DNA of 64,000 bases from Schistosoma haematobium (GCF_000699445.3 NC_067200.1:17056510-17120509), one strand, 5' to 3'. Positions 47,502 to 58,859 are shown, numbered from the stretch's first letter. The notes: generated by a model not told the origin, from the sequence alone. A program made the numbers and translations.

Positions 47502-48380
47502 TCAACATTCTCCTCCTCCTCGAAATAATGTTGGGTCCTTATGGCTCCAAAATACAACTAGTAGGACTTTATTTAAACCATGTTTCTCGTATTGACTGGA
47601 GAAGCCACTAAAAATGACTAGATGATGATGAACGACCTTTGACCTGAGTTCATTATTTTCAAATTCATTATGAATCTCGTTAGCAGATAACGAGTCATTA
47701 AGAAAGTCAACGTCTAACAGGATTAAATTAGATTTTTGGCCATCATTCGACTTAGCTGACATATTTCCCTCATTGTTATAAGAAGTTTCATCAAAATCAT
47801 ATGCATTATTCTGAGAATCAATATCTGGCACACTGTCATTAGAAATGGGATAAGTTGACTCAATATAAAATTCTGTCTTCCGGTGATTTTGAGTAACATC
47901 TGGTACAATTTGGTTCATCGTGTTGCTCCAGTTATTTTCTGAATACGAGTCACCATAGCTTTCTCGACTAGTAGCACGTGGACCACAATTTTGTTCGAGC
48001 TGACGTTTATTTTCGCAGCTAGACAGTACCAGTAGTGTTTCATTTGATTCTGGACTCTGGGCATCATCTACAGGATCTGGCTCCTGATCATCTGGTATTG
48101 TCACAACTTCATGTGCATTTAGCACAATATTTTCTTGCTCTGAGCTGGACACGTTACCAATATTACGTTTCCCTTCTGATATAGAAGGATTTGAATCCTG
48201 CACAGGATATGCTTCTGAAATGTCCATTACTGCACCATTATCTGCATGATATATAGATTTCTTATTTTCTGCTTGAATGCAAAGTCTGCCCAAAACTGTT
48301 ACAAATAGCTGTTGTTGCAAGGCAAACATCTTCTGCTGGTGCTGTAATATTAACCGCAACTGTTCGAAAGAAATCGACAT
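47502..48380 (-). CDS. LTR element protein, copy 1
   Basis: The 292-residue frame starts MSISFEQLRLILQHQQKMFA, a glutamine-rich amphipathic start like the N terminus of schistosome Gypsy-type gag proteins. An acidic, serine/asparagine-rich middle follows, and the end FRGGGEC lies about 60 bases before the purine tract. I see no zinc knuckle, protease, RT or integrase motif. I infer a fusion of a gag start to the element's 3' end after loss of pol. The ATG at 48380 follows the primer-site leader by about 100 bases. One A less than in the other copies sits just upstream of the start (48407 region) and does not affect the frame. The same frame recurs twice in the array. Confidence 0.6.
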   Translation of the reverse strand: MSISFEQLRLILQHQQKMFALQQQLFVTVLGRLCIQAENKKSIYHADNGAVMDISEAYPVQDSNPSISEGKRNIGNVSSSEQENIVLNAHEVVTIPDDQEPDPVDDAQSPESNETLLVLSSCENKRQLEQNCGPRATSRESYGDSYSENNWSNTMNQIVPDVTQNHRKTEFYIESTYPISNDSVPDIDSQNNAYDFDETSYNNEGNMSAKSNDGQKSNLILLDVDFLNDSLSANEIHNEFENNELRSKVVHHHLVIFSGFSSQYEKHGLNKVLLVVFWSHKDPTLFRGGGEC

Positions 48381-48501
48381 TTTTTTGCCAATAATATTAG
48401 CTCCAAAACCACCGGCAATTATACAGCTAATTTATTTCCAAAATCTGAGTCACCACTTGCATTATTATTATTTCTTTGTTGCCAAAATCCCCGTCGCCAA
48501 T

Positions 48502-49078
48502 TGTTATGACCTTGCGTCTCCCAATTATTTTGTTTTTGCTAAAATCCCCGTCGCCAATTGTTATGACTTTGTATGTCTGGTTTTTCTATCGCACGACTTA
48601 TCTACCAATCCGAATACGACTTATACGAATCTTCACACTAGGCCAACCAATGACGTTTAACCGGTGTGGGCAGTTAGTGTCCTTATTGGTCCTATGTCCT
48701 ACGAGCCCTTCCACTTGAGTCCAGAACAAGATACCAGCTTCCGAATCAGAGCAGATCGTTTATTTCAGGCATACTTGGTTTATATATCAATCACACAGAC
48801 CGCAACGTACCATAAAATAGGAAATAATATTTGTACACAAATAAGCCCAGAAAGTGGCTGTGAATGTGGGAGGCAGTAGTTAATAAACTGAACATAACTT
48901 AAGAACCGTAAATCGTACAATAATAAATTATAGGCCAAAATAAAGCTTGTCATAAGAGGGATATAAATATACATAGTGTAATTGTTGAGTAGTTATACAA
49001 TAAGAATATTTATAGAATATTAGTCCATGAATAGTCCTCGGAAGTTACCTGTAATTTAATCTCCACTCGGATATAACA
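48502..49078 (-). repeat. LTR 2 of the tandem array
   Basis: 577 bases, same ends as LTR 1. It is shared by two neighbouring internal regions: 5' LTR for the unit on its left, 3' LTR for the unit on its right (minus orientation). Confidence 0.9.
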
Positions 49079-49151
49079 CCTCCCCTTTTTTTTGAAAATT
49101 CCAACTTTAGATTCTGATTAAAAAAAAGAATCATATGTGACTTTAAATTCC

Positions 49152-50030
49152 TCAACATTCTCCTCCTCCTCGAAATAATGTTGGGTCCTTATGGCTCCAA
49201 AATACAACTAGTAGGACTTTATTTAAACCATGTTTCTCGTATTGACTGGAGAAGCCACTAAAAATGACTAGATGATGATGAACGACCTTTGACCTGAGTT
49301 CATTATTTTCAAATTCATTATGAATCTCGTTAGCAGATAACGAGTCATTAAGAAAGTCAACGTCTAACAGGATTAAATTAGATTTTTGGCCATCATTCGA
49401 CTTAGCTGACATATTTCCCTCATTGTTATAAGAAGTTTCATCAAAATCATATGCATTATTCTGAGAATCAATATCTGGCACACTGTCATTAGAAATGGGA
49501 TAAGTTGACTCAATATAAAATTCTGTCTTCCGGTGATTTTGAGTAACATCTGGTACAATTTGGTTCATCGTGTTGCTCCAGTTATTTTCTGAATACGAGT
49601 CACCATAGCTTTCTCGACTAGTAGCACGTGGACCACAATTTTGTTCGAGCTGACGTTTATTTTCGCAGCTAGACAGTACCAGTAGTGTTTCATTTGATTC
49701 TGGACTCTGGGCATCATCTACAGGATCTGGCTCCTGATCATCTGGTATTGTCACAACTTCATGTGCATTTAGCACAATATTTTCTTGCTCTGAGCTGGAC
49801 ACGTTACCAATATTACGTTTCCCTTCTGATATAGAAGGATTTGAATCCTGCACAGGATATGCTTCTGAAATGTCCATTACTGCACCATTATCTGCATGAT
49901 ATATAGATTTCTTATTTTCTGCTTGAATGCAAAGTCTGCCCAAAACTGTTACAAATAGCTGTTGTTGCAAGGCAAACATCTTCTGCTGGTGCTGTAATAT
50001 TAACCGCAACTGTTCGAAAGAAATCGACAT
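49152..50030 (-). CDS. LTR element protein, copy 2
   Basis: Same 292-residue product as copy 1, no difference seen. The frame is open 13 codons further upstream but without another ATG, so the methionine at 50030 is taken as the start. Full conservation of the frame in all copies shows that the copies are young; with so few changes it says little about selection. Confidence 0.6.
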   Translation of the reverse strand: MSISFEQLRLILQHQQKMFALQQQLFVTVLGRLCIQAENKKSIYHADNGAVMDISEAYPVQDSNPSISEGKRNIGNVSSSEQENIVLNAHEVVTIPDDQEPDPVDDAQSPESNETLLVLSSCENKRQLEQNCGPRATSRESYGDSYSENNWSNTMNQIVPDVTQNHRKTEFYIESTYPISNDSVPDIDSQNNAYDFDETSYNNEGNMSAKSNDGQKSNLILLDVDFLNDSLSANEIHNEFENNELRSKVVHHHLVIFSGFSSQYEKHGLNKVLLVVFWSHKDPTLFRGGGEC

Positions 50031-50152
50031 TTTTTTGCCAATAATATTAGCTCCAAAAACCACCGGCAATTATACAGCTAATTTATTTCCAAAATCTGAG
50101 TCACCACTTGCATTATTATTATTTCTTTGTTGCCAAAATCCCCGTCGCCAAT

Positions 50153-50729
50153 TGTTATGACCTTGCGTCTCCCAATTATTTTGTTTTTGCTAAAATCCCC
50201 GTCGCCAATTGTTATGACTTTGTATGTCTGGTTTTTCTATCGCACGACTTATCTACCAATCCGAATACGACTTATACGAATCTTCACACTAGGCCAACCA
50301 ATGACGTTTAACCGGTGTGGGCAGTTAGTGTCCTTATTGGTCCTATGTCCTACGAGCCCTTCCACTTGAGTCCAGAACAAGATACCAGCTTCCGAATCAG
50401 AGCAGATCGTTTATTTCAGGCATACTTGGTTTATATATCAATCACACAGACCGCAACGTACCATAAAATAGGAAATAATATTTGTACACAAATAAGCCCA
50501 GAAAGTGGCTGTGAATGTGGGAGGCAGTAGTTAATAAACTGAACATAACTTAAGAACCGTAAATCGTACAATAATAAATTATAGGCCAAAATAAAGCTTG
50601 TCATAAGAGGGATATAAATATACATAGTGTAATTGTTGAGTAGTTATACAATAAGAATATTTATAGAATATTAGTCCATGAATAGTCCTCGGAAGTTACC
50701 TGTAATTTAATCTCCACTCGGATATAACA
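50153..50729 (-). repeat. LTR 3 of the tandem array
   Basis: 577 bases, same ends; shared by two neighbouring internal regions. Confidence 0.9.
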
Positions 50730-50802
50730 CCTCCCCTTTTTTTTGAAAATTCCAACTTTAGATTCTGATTAAAAAAAAGAATCATATGTGACTTTAAATT
50801 CC

Positions 50803-51681
50803 TCAACATTCTCCTCCTCCTCGAAATAATGTTGGGTCCTTATGGCTCCAAAATACAACTAGTAGGACTTTATTTAAACCATGTTTCTCGTATTGACTGG
50901 AGAAGCCACTAAAAATGACTAGATGATGATGAACGACCTTTGACCTGAGTTCATTATTTTCAAATTCATTATGAATCTCGTTAGCAGATAACGAGTCATT
51001 AAGAAAGTCAACGTCTAACAGGATTAAATTAGATTTTTGGCCATCATTCGACTTAGCTGACATATTTCCCTCATTGTTATAAGAAGTTTCATCAAAATCA
51101 TATGCATTATTCTGAGAATCAATATCTGGCACACTGTCATTAGAAATGGGATAAGTTGACTCAATATAAAATTCTGTCTTCCGGTGATTTTGAGTAACAT
51201 CTGGTACAATTTGGTTCATCGTGTTGCTCCAGTTATTTTCTGAATACGAGTCACCATAGCTTTCTCGACTAGTAGCACGTGGACCACAATTTTGTTCGAG
51301 CTGACGTTTATTTTCGCAGCTAGACAGTACCAGTAGTGTTTCATTTGATTCTGGACTCTGGGCATCATCTACAGGATCTGGCTCCTGATCATCTGGTATT
51401 GTCACAACTTCATGTGCATTTAGCACAATATTTTCTTGCTCTGAGCTGGACACGTTACCAATATTACGTTTCCCTTCTGATATAGAAGGATTTGAATCCT
51501 GCACAGGATATGCTTCTGAAATGTCCATTACTGCACCATTATCTGCATGATATATAGATTTCTTATTTTCTGCTTGAATGCAAAGTCTGCCCAAAACTGT
51601 TACAAATAGCTGTTGTTGCAAGGCAAACATCTTCTGCTGGTGCTGTAATATTAACCGCAACTGTTCGAAAGAAATCGACAT
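50803..51681 (-). CDS. LTR element protein, copy 3
   Basis: Third copy of the 292-residue frame, the same as copy 2. It lies nearest the outer 5' LTR (51804-52380), so it is the copy most likely to be in a transcript that starts at the outermost promoter. Confidence 0.6.
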   Translation of the reverse strand: MSISFEQLRLILQHQQKMFALQQQLFVTVLGRLCIQAENKKSIYHADNGAVMDISEAYPVQDSNPSISEGKRNIGNVSSSEQENIVLNAHEVVTIPDDQEPDPVDDAQSPESNETLLVLSSCENKRQLEQNCGPRATSRESYGDSYSENNWSNTMNQIVPDVTQNHRKTEFYIESTYPISNDSVPDIDSQNNAYDFDETSYNNEGNMSAKSNDGQKSNLILLDVDFLNDSLSANEIHNEFENNELRSKVVHHHLVIFSGFSSQYEKHGLNKVLLVVFWSHKDPTLFRGGGEC

Positions 51682-51803
51682 TTTTTTGCCAATAATATTA
51701 GCTCCAAAAACCACCGGCAATTATACAGCTAATTTATTTCCAAAATCTGAGTCACCACTTGCATTATTATTATTTCTTTGTTGCCAAAATCCCCGTCGCC
51801 AAT

Positions 51804-52380
51804 TGTTATGACCTTGCGTCTCCCAATTATTTTGTTTTTGCTAAAATCCCCGTCGCCAATTGTTATGACTTTGTATGTCTGGTTTTTCTATCGCACGACT
51901 TATCTACCAATCCGAATACGACTTATACGAATCTTCACACTAGGCCAACCAATGACGTTTAACCGGTGTGGGCAGTTAGTGTCCTTATTGGTCCTATGTC
52001 CTACGAGCCCTTCCACTTGAGTCCAGAACAAGATACCAGCTTCCGAATCAGAGCAGATCGTTTATTTCAGGCATACTTGGTTTATATATCAATCACACAG
52101 ACCGCAACGTACCATAAAATAGGAAATAATATTTGTACACAAATAAGCCCAGAAAGTGGCTGTGAATGTGGGAGGCAGTAGTTAATAAACTGAACATAAC
52201 TTAAGAACCGTAAATCGTACAATAATAAATTATAGGCCAAAATAAAGCTTGTCATAAGAGGGATATAAATATACATAGTGTAATTGTTGAGTAGTTATAC
52301 AATAAGAATATTTATAGAATATTAGTCCATGAATAGTCCTCGGAAGTTACCTGTAATTTAATCTCCACTCGGATATAACA
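51804..52380 (-). repeat. LTR 4 of the tandem array
   Basis: 577 bases, the outer 5' LTR in minus orientation, followed on the plus strand by the second GTTAG. Confidence 0.9.
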
Positions 52381-52385
52381 GTTAG
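52381..52385. other. target-site duplication GTTAG, right
   Basis: Matches 46847-46851; shows that one insertion event founded the array. Confidence 0.85.
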
Positions 52386-52436
52386 AAATACAAAGGGTAT
52401 ATTAAACAAACAAATAACAATTATTATGGACTGAAT

Positions 52437-54159
52437 GTTACTTGAAAGCTGCCTCGTGAGAATAACAACCACAAATAAGTTCACTCGGTTAACGAAGGTT
52501 CCTCTGCAAGTAATTGCACCAAAGGCGTATTGAGAAAGATTGCGTCCAATAGTACTATAATATAATAACCCGCGCCAGAATTCCAACGTGGTGTCGGAAG
52601 GGCTAAAGGGATGTTGTAACACCATCATAGCCTTCAATCAAAAACCGTGGTCAATAAAGCAGAAGAACAAACGGTGTACATAGCGGTTTATATTTTCAAA
52701 CCACGCGGTAGTAAAATCGTATATTAGTCATGGAAACAATTATCATCGTTATTAACAAGTAATATAGAAAAACAACAGATATTGAATAAAAATGTGGTTA
52801 CATATAAAGTGTGAGAAACTAGAGAGAAAATACGGTTTTTATTTCGTTTTTACAAAAATCATTGAATATACGTCACCATATAACTCCCCCCTCAGGGCAT
52901 GCGTCGGTGGAAGTATGCCCGACGTAAAACTCTAAATGCTTTGGAGGGAAAAAAATTACACAACGAAAAGGATAAACAAACGTTATAAAAAAATCATACG
53001 TGTATACATATTTACGAACAAAATGTTTCTCTTGTAGTAAAGAGAAAAAAATGTGTATCTTGTTTTTTTCTGTATATAAAAGGTTTAACAACAATAACGG
53101 AGTGTATAATAACAAAAATAATATTAATAATAGTGTTATTGATAATAACGGTAATTAAATTAATAGTTTATCGAAAAATGTAAATACGTATATAAATCGT
53201 GTAGACGATTAGTGATAAACTGAACGAGTCCAACGAAGTTGAATATCGTTACACCATTAAACGAATTTATCAATATTAGTAGTACACACGAAATGTTTTT
53301 TTAGAAAACAATTTTTGCTTGCAAAAAAATTGTTATAAGTAACTCTGCAATATTTAACCACATTACAGAAAATGACAAAATAAAGATTAAGTAATGAGTT
53401 CAACATAACGTTTGGGAAAATGTACATGTCTTCCTGAACGAGTTGTTTTCGTAGAAGTTAGAGTGGCGGAACTAGGAGCTAAATTTGTGGGAGCTGTAAC
53501 TTTAGAATCGTCTGTTTTACGAAGTGTTGATTTCCTAGAAGTAGGTGAAGAATTATCTGGAAACACAGGAAACTGCGTTGTGAAGCTGCTGCTGTCATTT
53601 GACGGCTTTCGACTGTCATGTGTTTCATACTATACGAAAGCAGGTTTTACCCTGTCAATTGAAACTGTTTCTTTTTTTCCGTTCTTAATGATTGTAAAAT
53701 ATTTTGTTTGCCTCTCAACTACTTCATACGATCCTTCATAAGGGTGTTGTAGAGGACGTCTTACGGAGTCAACACGAACAAATACAAATTTACACGTATC
53801 TAGATGCTTGCTAACTTGCTCTTTTAAGACAACTGGCCGAGGTGCAACAGGCTTAGTGTTATTCATATGGCTCAATAGTCTTTCGCTAAAAGAAGTGGAA
53901 TCTGTACATACGGGTTGCCATTATGCGTCACTAGCTGACCCGGTAATGTTAAATTAGTTCCATAGACGAGCTTTGCAGGAGTACATTGGAGGTCTTCTTT
54001 AATTGTGGAACGTATGCTTAGTAAAATAAGTGGTAGGGATTCACTCCATCTAGAAACAGATATTGAATAAAAATGTGGTTACATATAAAGTGTGAGAAAC
54101 TAGAGAGAAAATACGGTTTTTATTTCGTCTTTACAAAAATCATTGAATATACGTCACCA
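52437..54159 (-). mobile_element. truncated Gypsy-type LTR retrotransposon (Boudicca-like)
   Basis: A 105-base stretch (52774-52878) ending GAATATACGTCACCA is repeated at 54055-54159. On the left copy's inner side, read on the minus strand, CTGAGGGGGGAG is the purine tract. The left LTR probably reaches to about 52437 (TGTTACTTGAAAGC), with a promoter-like TTATTATATTATAG on the minus strand near 52560. The right LTR copy is cut and joined to the end of pol at about 54054. No matching target-site duplication was found. Between lies only the integrase end and the 3' region. Confidence 0.7.
53630..54054 (-). pseudogene. Gypsy integrase C-terminal part
   Basis: Minus-strand reading from 54054: RWSESLPLILLSIRSTIKED, LQCTPAKLVYGTNLTLPGQ (end of the integrase core), then a stop near 53850. 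From 53875 in another frame: VRRPLQHPYEGSYEVVERQT and TIIKNGKKETVSIDRVKPAF (C-terminal SH3-like domain), stop at 53630. The catalytic DDE residues lie in the deleted part. It is a broken remnant. Confidence 0.8.
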
Positions 54160-54161
54160 TA

Positions 54162-55560
54162 ATCACTCTGACTTCTGTAATTTAGTCTTTTCTCAAAGTA
54201 ATCAAGGATATCTAGTCTTCGTTCTATACTCTGACATTTCTAAAGTATTCTACATGCTCAACGTCCAACTGATCATGGATAAACTGGCATTATAAGCGGT
54301 TCAAAACACTCAGCTTGACTCCTTCCTCAGCCACCGACATCAAAAAGATAAAATTGACTTTTTCTTGTCAAACGCTTTCTTTATTATGAGTGGTATAATA
54401 CAAGGTAATGTCTTACGCCCTGTGATCTTTTTAGTGTTTATCAGTGATATTTGAGAGTTTTTTCGTGCGGGTAAGCCCCTTCTGTATGCAGGTGAACTTA
54501 GAGTAGTGTATTCCTTTCCTGCTCACGAGCTGAACAATATGCAAAATTGCATCAACATAAAGCTTATTAAGGTAGCGTAGTAGAGCTTAAAATGTCAGCT
54601 GGAGCTTAATACAGCTAATTGTAAATGGGTATCCTTTGGTAATCCATCACTCAACTTATATGTTACCACAACTTGTGAGGTGTTATCTAAGCTATATACA
54701 GTAGTAGGCTTGCGTTCTCCTACGATTTGTCGTTTACGGAACAGATATTGAAACAGACATCCTAGTCTCATCGCATTATGGGTTGCATAACTCGAAGCCT
54801 TTATAACATTGGGTCATGTATTTTGATGTACAAATTATGTGTCCTACAACTCTATAATGTTTCGAATTATTTGAATTATAGTACAAAATAAGATTCCCAG
54901 AAATAAAGCAATTGAATCAAGAAGTACTAGATGAGCACAAACGAATGTATTCTATTTGGAATTCGAAATCGAGCAATCAACAAGTACAAAAGAATCGTTA
55001 GTTAACTCAAACACCACAAACTCCCAGAATACTGCACGGTTATTATTAAAAGTGTTCGCATAAAGGATAAATTAAGGTTGGGATCAGTACAGACACGATA
55101 TATACTTCGGATTTTTGGAGCTGATTGTCTCTTAAATTATTATTCCAGATGTGACAAAATTGGGCTCGACCGTTCATTGAAAAAGAGACTCAAACTAAAC
55201 CCAGTGTTTTTCGTCAAAGTACTTAATAAACTATCCTTTGCATCCAGCCAAGTAGTTCAATATGCACAAACTTCTAATTACGATATTCGAAGCTAATTCT
55301 CATTAGTGAAACAATTCATTCTAAGTCATCTTTCTATATGAATTACTTTACCTGTATACTGCGCAGCTTCCGGAATAATTTGCCAGTCTATCCGTACGAT
55401 AACATCACTTTCATTTTTTGTTCGCTTCATTGGTGCATACACACCCTCTAAGGATGCATTAAATGTTCTGGCATTTGTAAGTGAATCTTGTTACACAAGT
55501 GAGATTATGGAAACTTTAAATGTTTATCCATTCTTATTACAAGATACACTGAGTTAAACC
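54162..55560 (+). mobile_element. CR1-like LINE remnant
   Basis: Plus-strand pieces: LYSDISKVFYMLNVQLIMDK near 54220, SGIIQGNVLRPVIFLVFISD near 54390, LLYAGELRVVYSF near 54480 (catalytic FADD changed to YAGE), CQLELNTANCKWVSFGN near 54595, and GLDRSLKKRLKLNPVFFVKV near 55165. Between them, 54840-55000 matches 45040-45180. It abuts the Gypsy LTR at 54159. Confidence 0.65.
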
Positions 55561-56215
55561 ACCTGTCTGCTAATATTTAACATTGTCCCTGTCAACCCTT
55601 ACCGACTTGAATAATATCTAACATGAACACTATATCCCGAAGACACATGACACGTTCATTGTAGTAGACCTGACTGACATATTCGAGTAATCATTGCCTT
55701 GTTGTTCCGTGTTCGTTGCTTCTGCTTTATTTATAATTGGTCACAACAAATTCGTTATGGCACAGGAAATTACCTTAAATGTACCGTTCATGATTCATAG
55801 GGTGTCCACATGATAAGAACTAAAAGTTTCTGGCGGATGCATTTCATTGCTGCAATACATGTCATAGGTGTACTGCGTAAACAATTTTTGAACTAGTGAA
55901 CTTAAAACAATCTTATATCACATTTCTTGAGCTTATTGACGTGATATTCATGACTGAACCTACTTAAAGCGTTTAGAAATTGAGATATATCACACCCACC
56001 ATCTTGTTGTGATCGAAGATGGTAGTCTGATCAATTTATATGCTGCAGTCAGTAGGTCGTAGATACAAAGTGGATTTTTCTGAAACCACATTATAATGGA
56101 AAAAATCGTATGGATAAAACCCTCTTACGTGAGCTTTCATATATCAAAACTCGATAGCCTTTGAGAATATTGAAAGAAGTGCAATCTGCTTTCAACTTGA
56201 AACTTTATTCCATCA
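55561..56215. other. no gene recognised
   Basis: No supported exon or repeat is seen. Confidence 0.3.
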
Positions 56216-56700
56216 TACCCCCTTGAAAATTAGTGTGATGATCGCCAGCTCTCAGTTGTCTGGGACTATCATGGCTGAAAAAATGTTGCTGAGATTAAAG
56301 TTGCTTCTATCAATATATCAGAGTGAATCATATCTGTGCCAGAAAAGTTGTCTTTACTTAGATTTTGTAATTTCTGATACACCAGCTCAGTGCTTAAGGT
56401 TGGTGCTGAGAATCGTTTTAGGTTGTAAGGGAGGCGCTTGTCGATGTCGAATGTATGGGGCGGTTAGAACGTTCAGAAATACAGTCTTATCAGGAGTTTT
56501 ATGGCATCTTCAACTTTGTAGCTTAGGTCTTTATGACCAAGCAACTGGGGAGCCATATCTCTGGGCTGATACTGAAGTCTATCTTCTCCTAACAGATCTG
56601 TGGGTTGTCTTCTACTTGTTTGAATTGCCTATATGTATTGTTGTCACTGCTTCCTCTGCACTCCGCCCAGTGGTACCCCTAAAAAATGTAACTATTGGGG
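56216..56700 (-). mobile_element. CR1-like LINE remnant, relative of 62740-63240
   Basis: On the minus strand the linker and first RT region can be followed: the part around 56230-56420 pairs with 62740-62909, and 56575-56690 pairs with 63145-63260 at the DNA level (GATACTGAAGTCTATCTTCTCCT against GATACTGAAGCCTATCTTCTC). The 177-codon plus frame at 56223-56756 is the antisense of this remnant. Confidence 0.6.
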
Positions 56701-57235
56701 GGGGCGCGATTTCTTATGAATTCCAGCTATTTGTAACTGCTGAGAACCGTTTGTGAGACAGGGTGGTTTGTACCGCATAAGATCATGTGCAGTTAGAAAT
56801 CCTAGTACGTACCCTCATTGAAATGAGGCTAGGCTCACTAGTTTTCTTGATGTGGAATCCTCTTTAGAGTTGTCACATTCAGTCGATTGAAATTTCAACA
56901 CCTGTTGCCAGAAGGATGTTCCAGTCAATTTTGACGAATGAAATTGAAGCCCACGATGGCGTGATCAGCATTTCTTCGAAGAACCAGGAATAAGAGGTTT
57001 TCCATCTGGGACTTTTTTTCGTTAATATATAATTTAGGCATAAGGTCGTCTCGCTATTTTGATAATCGAGTTTCTGACTTCACATGGAATAAATCCAGTT
57101 CATCAATGGATTGAGGAAATAAGCTTCGGACAATAAAAGACATAGTTATTAGTTTTATTAACACTTTGCTCTCTATATGCACTTTCTGTTATAATAAACA
57201 GCCTCCCTTATTCCAACCTTGACTTCCCGTTCATA
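56701..57235. other. no gene recognised
   Basis: Probably more LINE debris; not assigned. Confidence 0.25.
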
Positions 57236-57239
57236 TCCA

Positions 57240-57668
57240 AGTGCCTTGCTGCTCCTGAGTTTCTCTTTTTTTTCAGAATCTTGCTCTGAGGACGCAGCTA
57301 TGTAACTTCTGATGTCTGGAACAATCTAGACGTACGTGTATTCCCAAGGTCATAATTTACACCAAGAGCTCTACAAGTCTACTTTATAACAACCATAAAC
57401 TTAAAAAGTTGCATTGCATGAATACTTAGCACGAACGAAATCCTAACAAATTTATTCTGAGATTGGATCTGGTATGTGACGTGGACGCGATGCCACTTTG
57501 GAGTATATTTTGAAGATTATTCAGAATATCTGAAGGAGTGAACTGATATTCACTTTTATAGACTACATTTATTAAACAGGCATACTGTGAAACAATAAAT
57601 GTAATTCGTTGATCATGCCTGTAAAAATGACGTGTACCTGCCATTGCAGAAATATATTATATTATATT
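57240..57668 (+). mobile_element. CR1-like LINE 3' end
   Basis: RSYVTSDVWNNLDVRVFPRS near 57293 is the tail domain. The 3' end shares GTGTACCTGCC..GCAGAAATATA with 42805-42832 and closes in a (TATTA)n tail at 57648-57668. Confidence 0.5.
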
Positions 57669-58250
57669 AAGAGTCATCACCGCAATTGCATGTGCGTATG
57701 ATGAAGTTAGGTTTGGGAGGATTCTAGTCTCCCAGTATTGGAATATCAACGCATAGTACACGACTAAACTCTGATGTGAAACGCATCACGATCAACAAAA
57801 CATGATATGTTGACACAATATTGTGAAGAAGTAGACGGGATTTTTTCTGTAATTCCAACTAGAGCGTTTCTTAGAGTGTTAATTGTCTTATAAAAAACTT
57901 TGATTTTGTGTGTTTTCAGTATCGTTTGTAATTTTTTTGGTGAAACTTGAGGTTAAGGTAAAACTACAGTACCAATACGAGAAATTTCATTAAGATTTTT
58001 ATTTACAAAAGCGCAGTTTTGTTTCAATGTGTTTTTAATAATATTTTTAGAAAAAATATTGGAACGCAGACTATTTGTTACATTCGCTTTTTCTTTCAGT
58101 TTGTCTTGTGAAATAATCGCCTTGGTTGCTCTGATGAAAAGACTTAGGGCCACAAAAATATCTTCATTGAATGAATATTGAGAGTTAAAATCAATATACC
58201 GATTCGAATGTGTTATAAAGCTAGATTTAGACCACCATTAGAATACCTTT
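57669..58250. other. no gene recognised
   Basis: AT-rich spacer; the minus frame 57953-58153 shows no family resemblance. Confidence 0.3.
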
Positions 58251-58254
58251 TAAT

Positions 58255-58562
58255 ATGGAGATGCCACAAGTAATTGAAATTTGACAACACCTTAACCAGT
58301 AACACCTTCAATAATCAAAATGTACTAACCAGTGGAACCAGAAGTCAGAAAGAAAGAGGTTCGAAGATGTATTTGATAAGCTATTGATATATCGAGAAGT
58401 AATTAACTTCATATGCCTAGCGGTTGTAGAAGTTGAGCACAGCGTACCCTTTCGTGATCTGGTGCACATGCATGACTGAGCTCCTTCAGCTAGGTGAGTT
58501 CATTAAAACTAAAGTGGTGAGCATCCAATGTCGAAAACTTACAGAGCTATTTATTTTTGGGA
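58255..58562 (+). repeat. dispersed repeat, pair with 44270-44615
   Basis: Diverged second copy of the repeat described there, same order of words and same end. Confidence 0.6.
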
Positions 58563-58859
58563 TTTATTTTCAGCTACAAACTGAACAGTCTAAGAAGAGT
58601 AGTTCACTATGGGCACCTCCCTTTTCGTAAGTGAATTAGATGTGTTGTGAGAGCATGTTTATGTGTTAGGAGATATTTATAAGAGTTTTTTTAATAATAA
58701 CGAATATGTCAGCTACATATCTGAGCCAGATTCGTTATGTGATGGTGGTAGCTTCGTAATTGTGATTAAAAAATCGGCTCAACTACAAGGAAAATTTTCG
58801 TTAACGAAGATTTTTAAGACATGTACTCCATATAGTGATGATCCCACGACATCATGGAC

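Larger units (their letters stand above)
46852..52380 (-). mobile_element. tandem non-autonomous LTR retrotransposon array (4 LTRs)
   Basis: Four LTRs of 577 bases alternate with three internal regions of 1073, 1074 and 1074 bases; units differ by almost nothing beyond one A in a run near 48407/50057. LTR ends are TGTTAT..ATAACA. The element reads on the minus strand: a 15-base purine tract (AAAAAAAAGGGGAGG) ends directly at each LTR start, and TGGCGACGGGGAT, two bases after the LTR end, is a plausible tRNA primer site. Each internal region has only one frame (292 codons); protease, RT, RNase H and integrase are absent. It is therefore a deletion derivative moved by a partner, multiplied by unequal exchange between LTRs. 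Confidence 0.92.

Noticed and set aside
50031..50069. Longer start for the array protein in copies 2 and 3 (13 more codons)
   Set aside because: The longer frame begins with TTG, not ATG, and is out of frame in copy 1 because of one A less in a run.
46852..52380. CRISPR-like or satellite interpretation of the regular repeats
   Set aside because: LTR ends, target-site duplication, purine tract and primer site identify a retrotransposon array; the unit is 1.65 kb and the context is eukaryotic.
52437..54159. Target-site duplication around the truncated Gypsy element
   Set aside because: The bases outside 52437 and 54159 do not match, so no pair was claimed.
56223..56756. 177-codon plus-strand open frame
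   Set aside because: It is the antisense of a CR1-like remnant; the minus strand pairs with 62740-63260.
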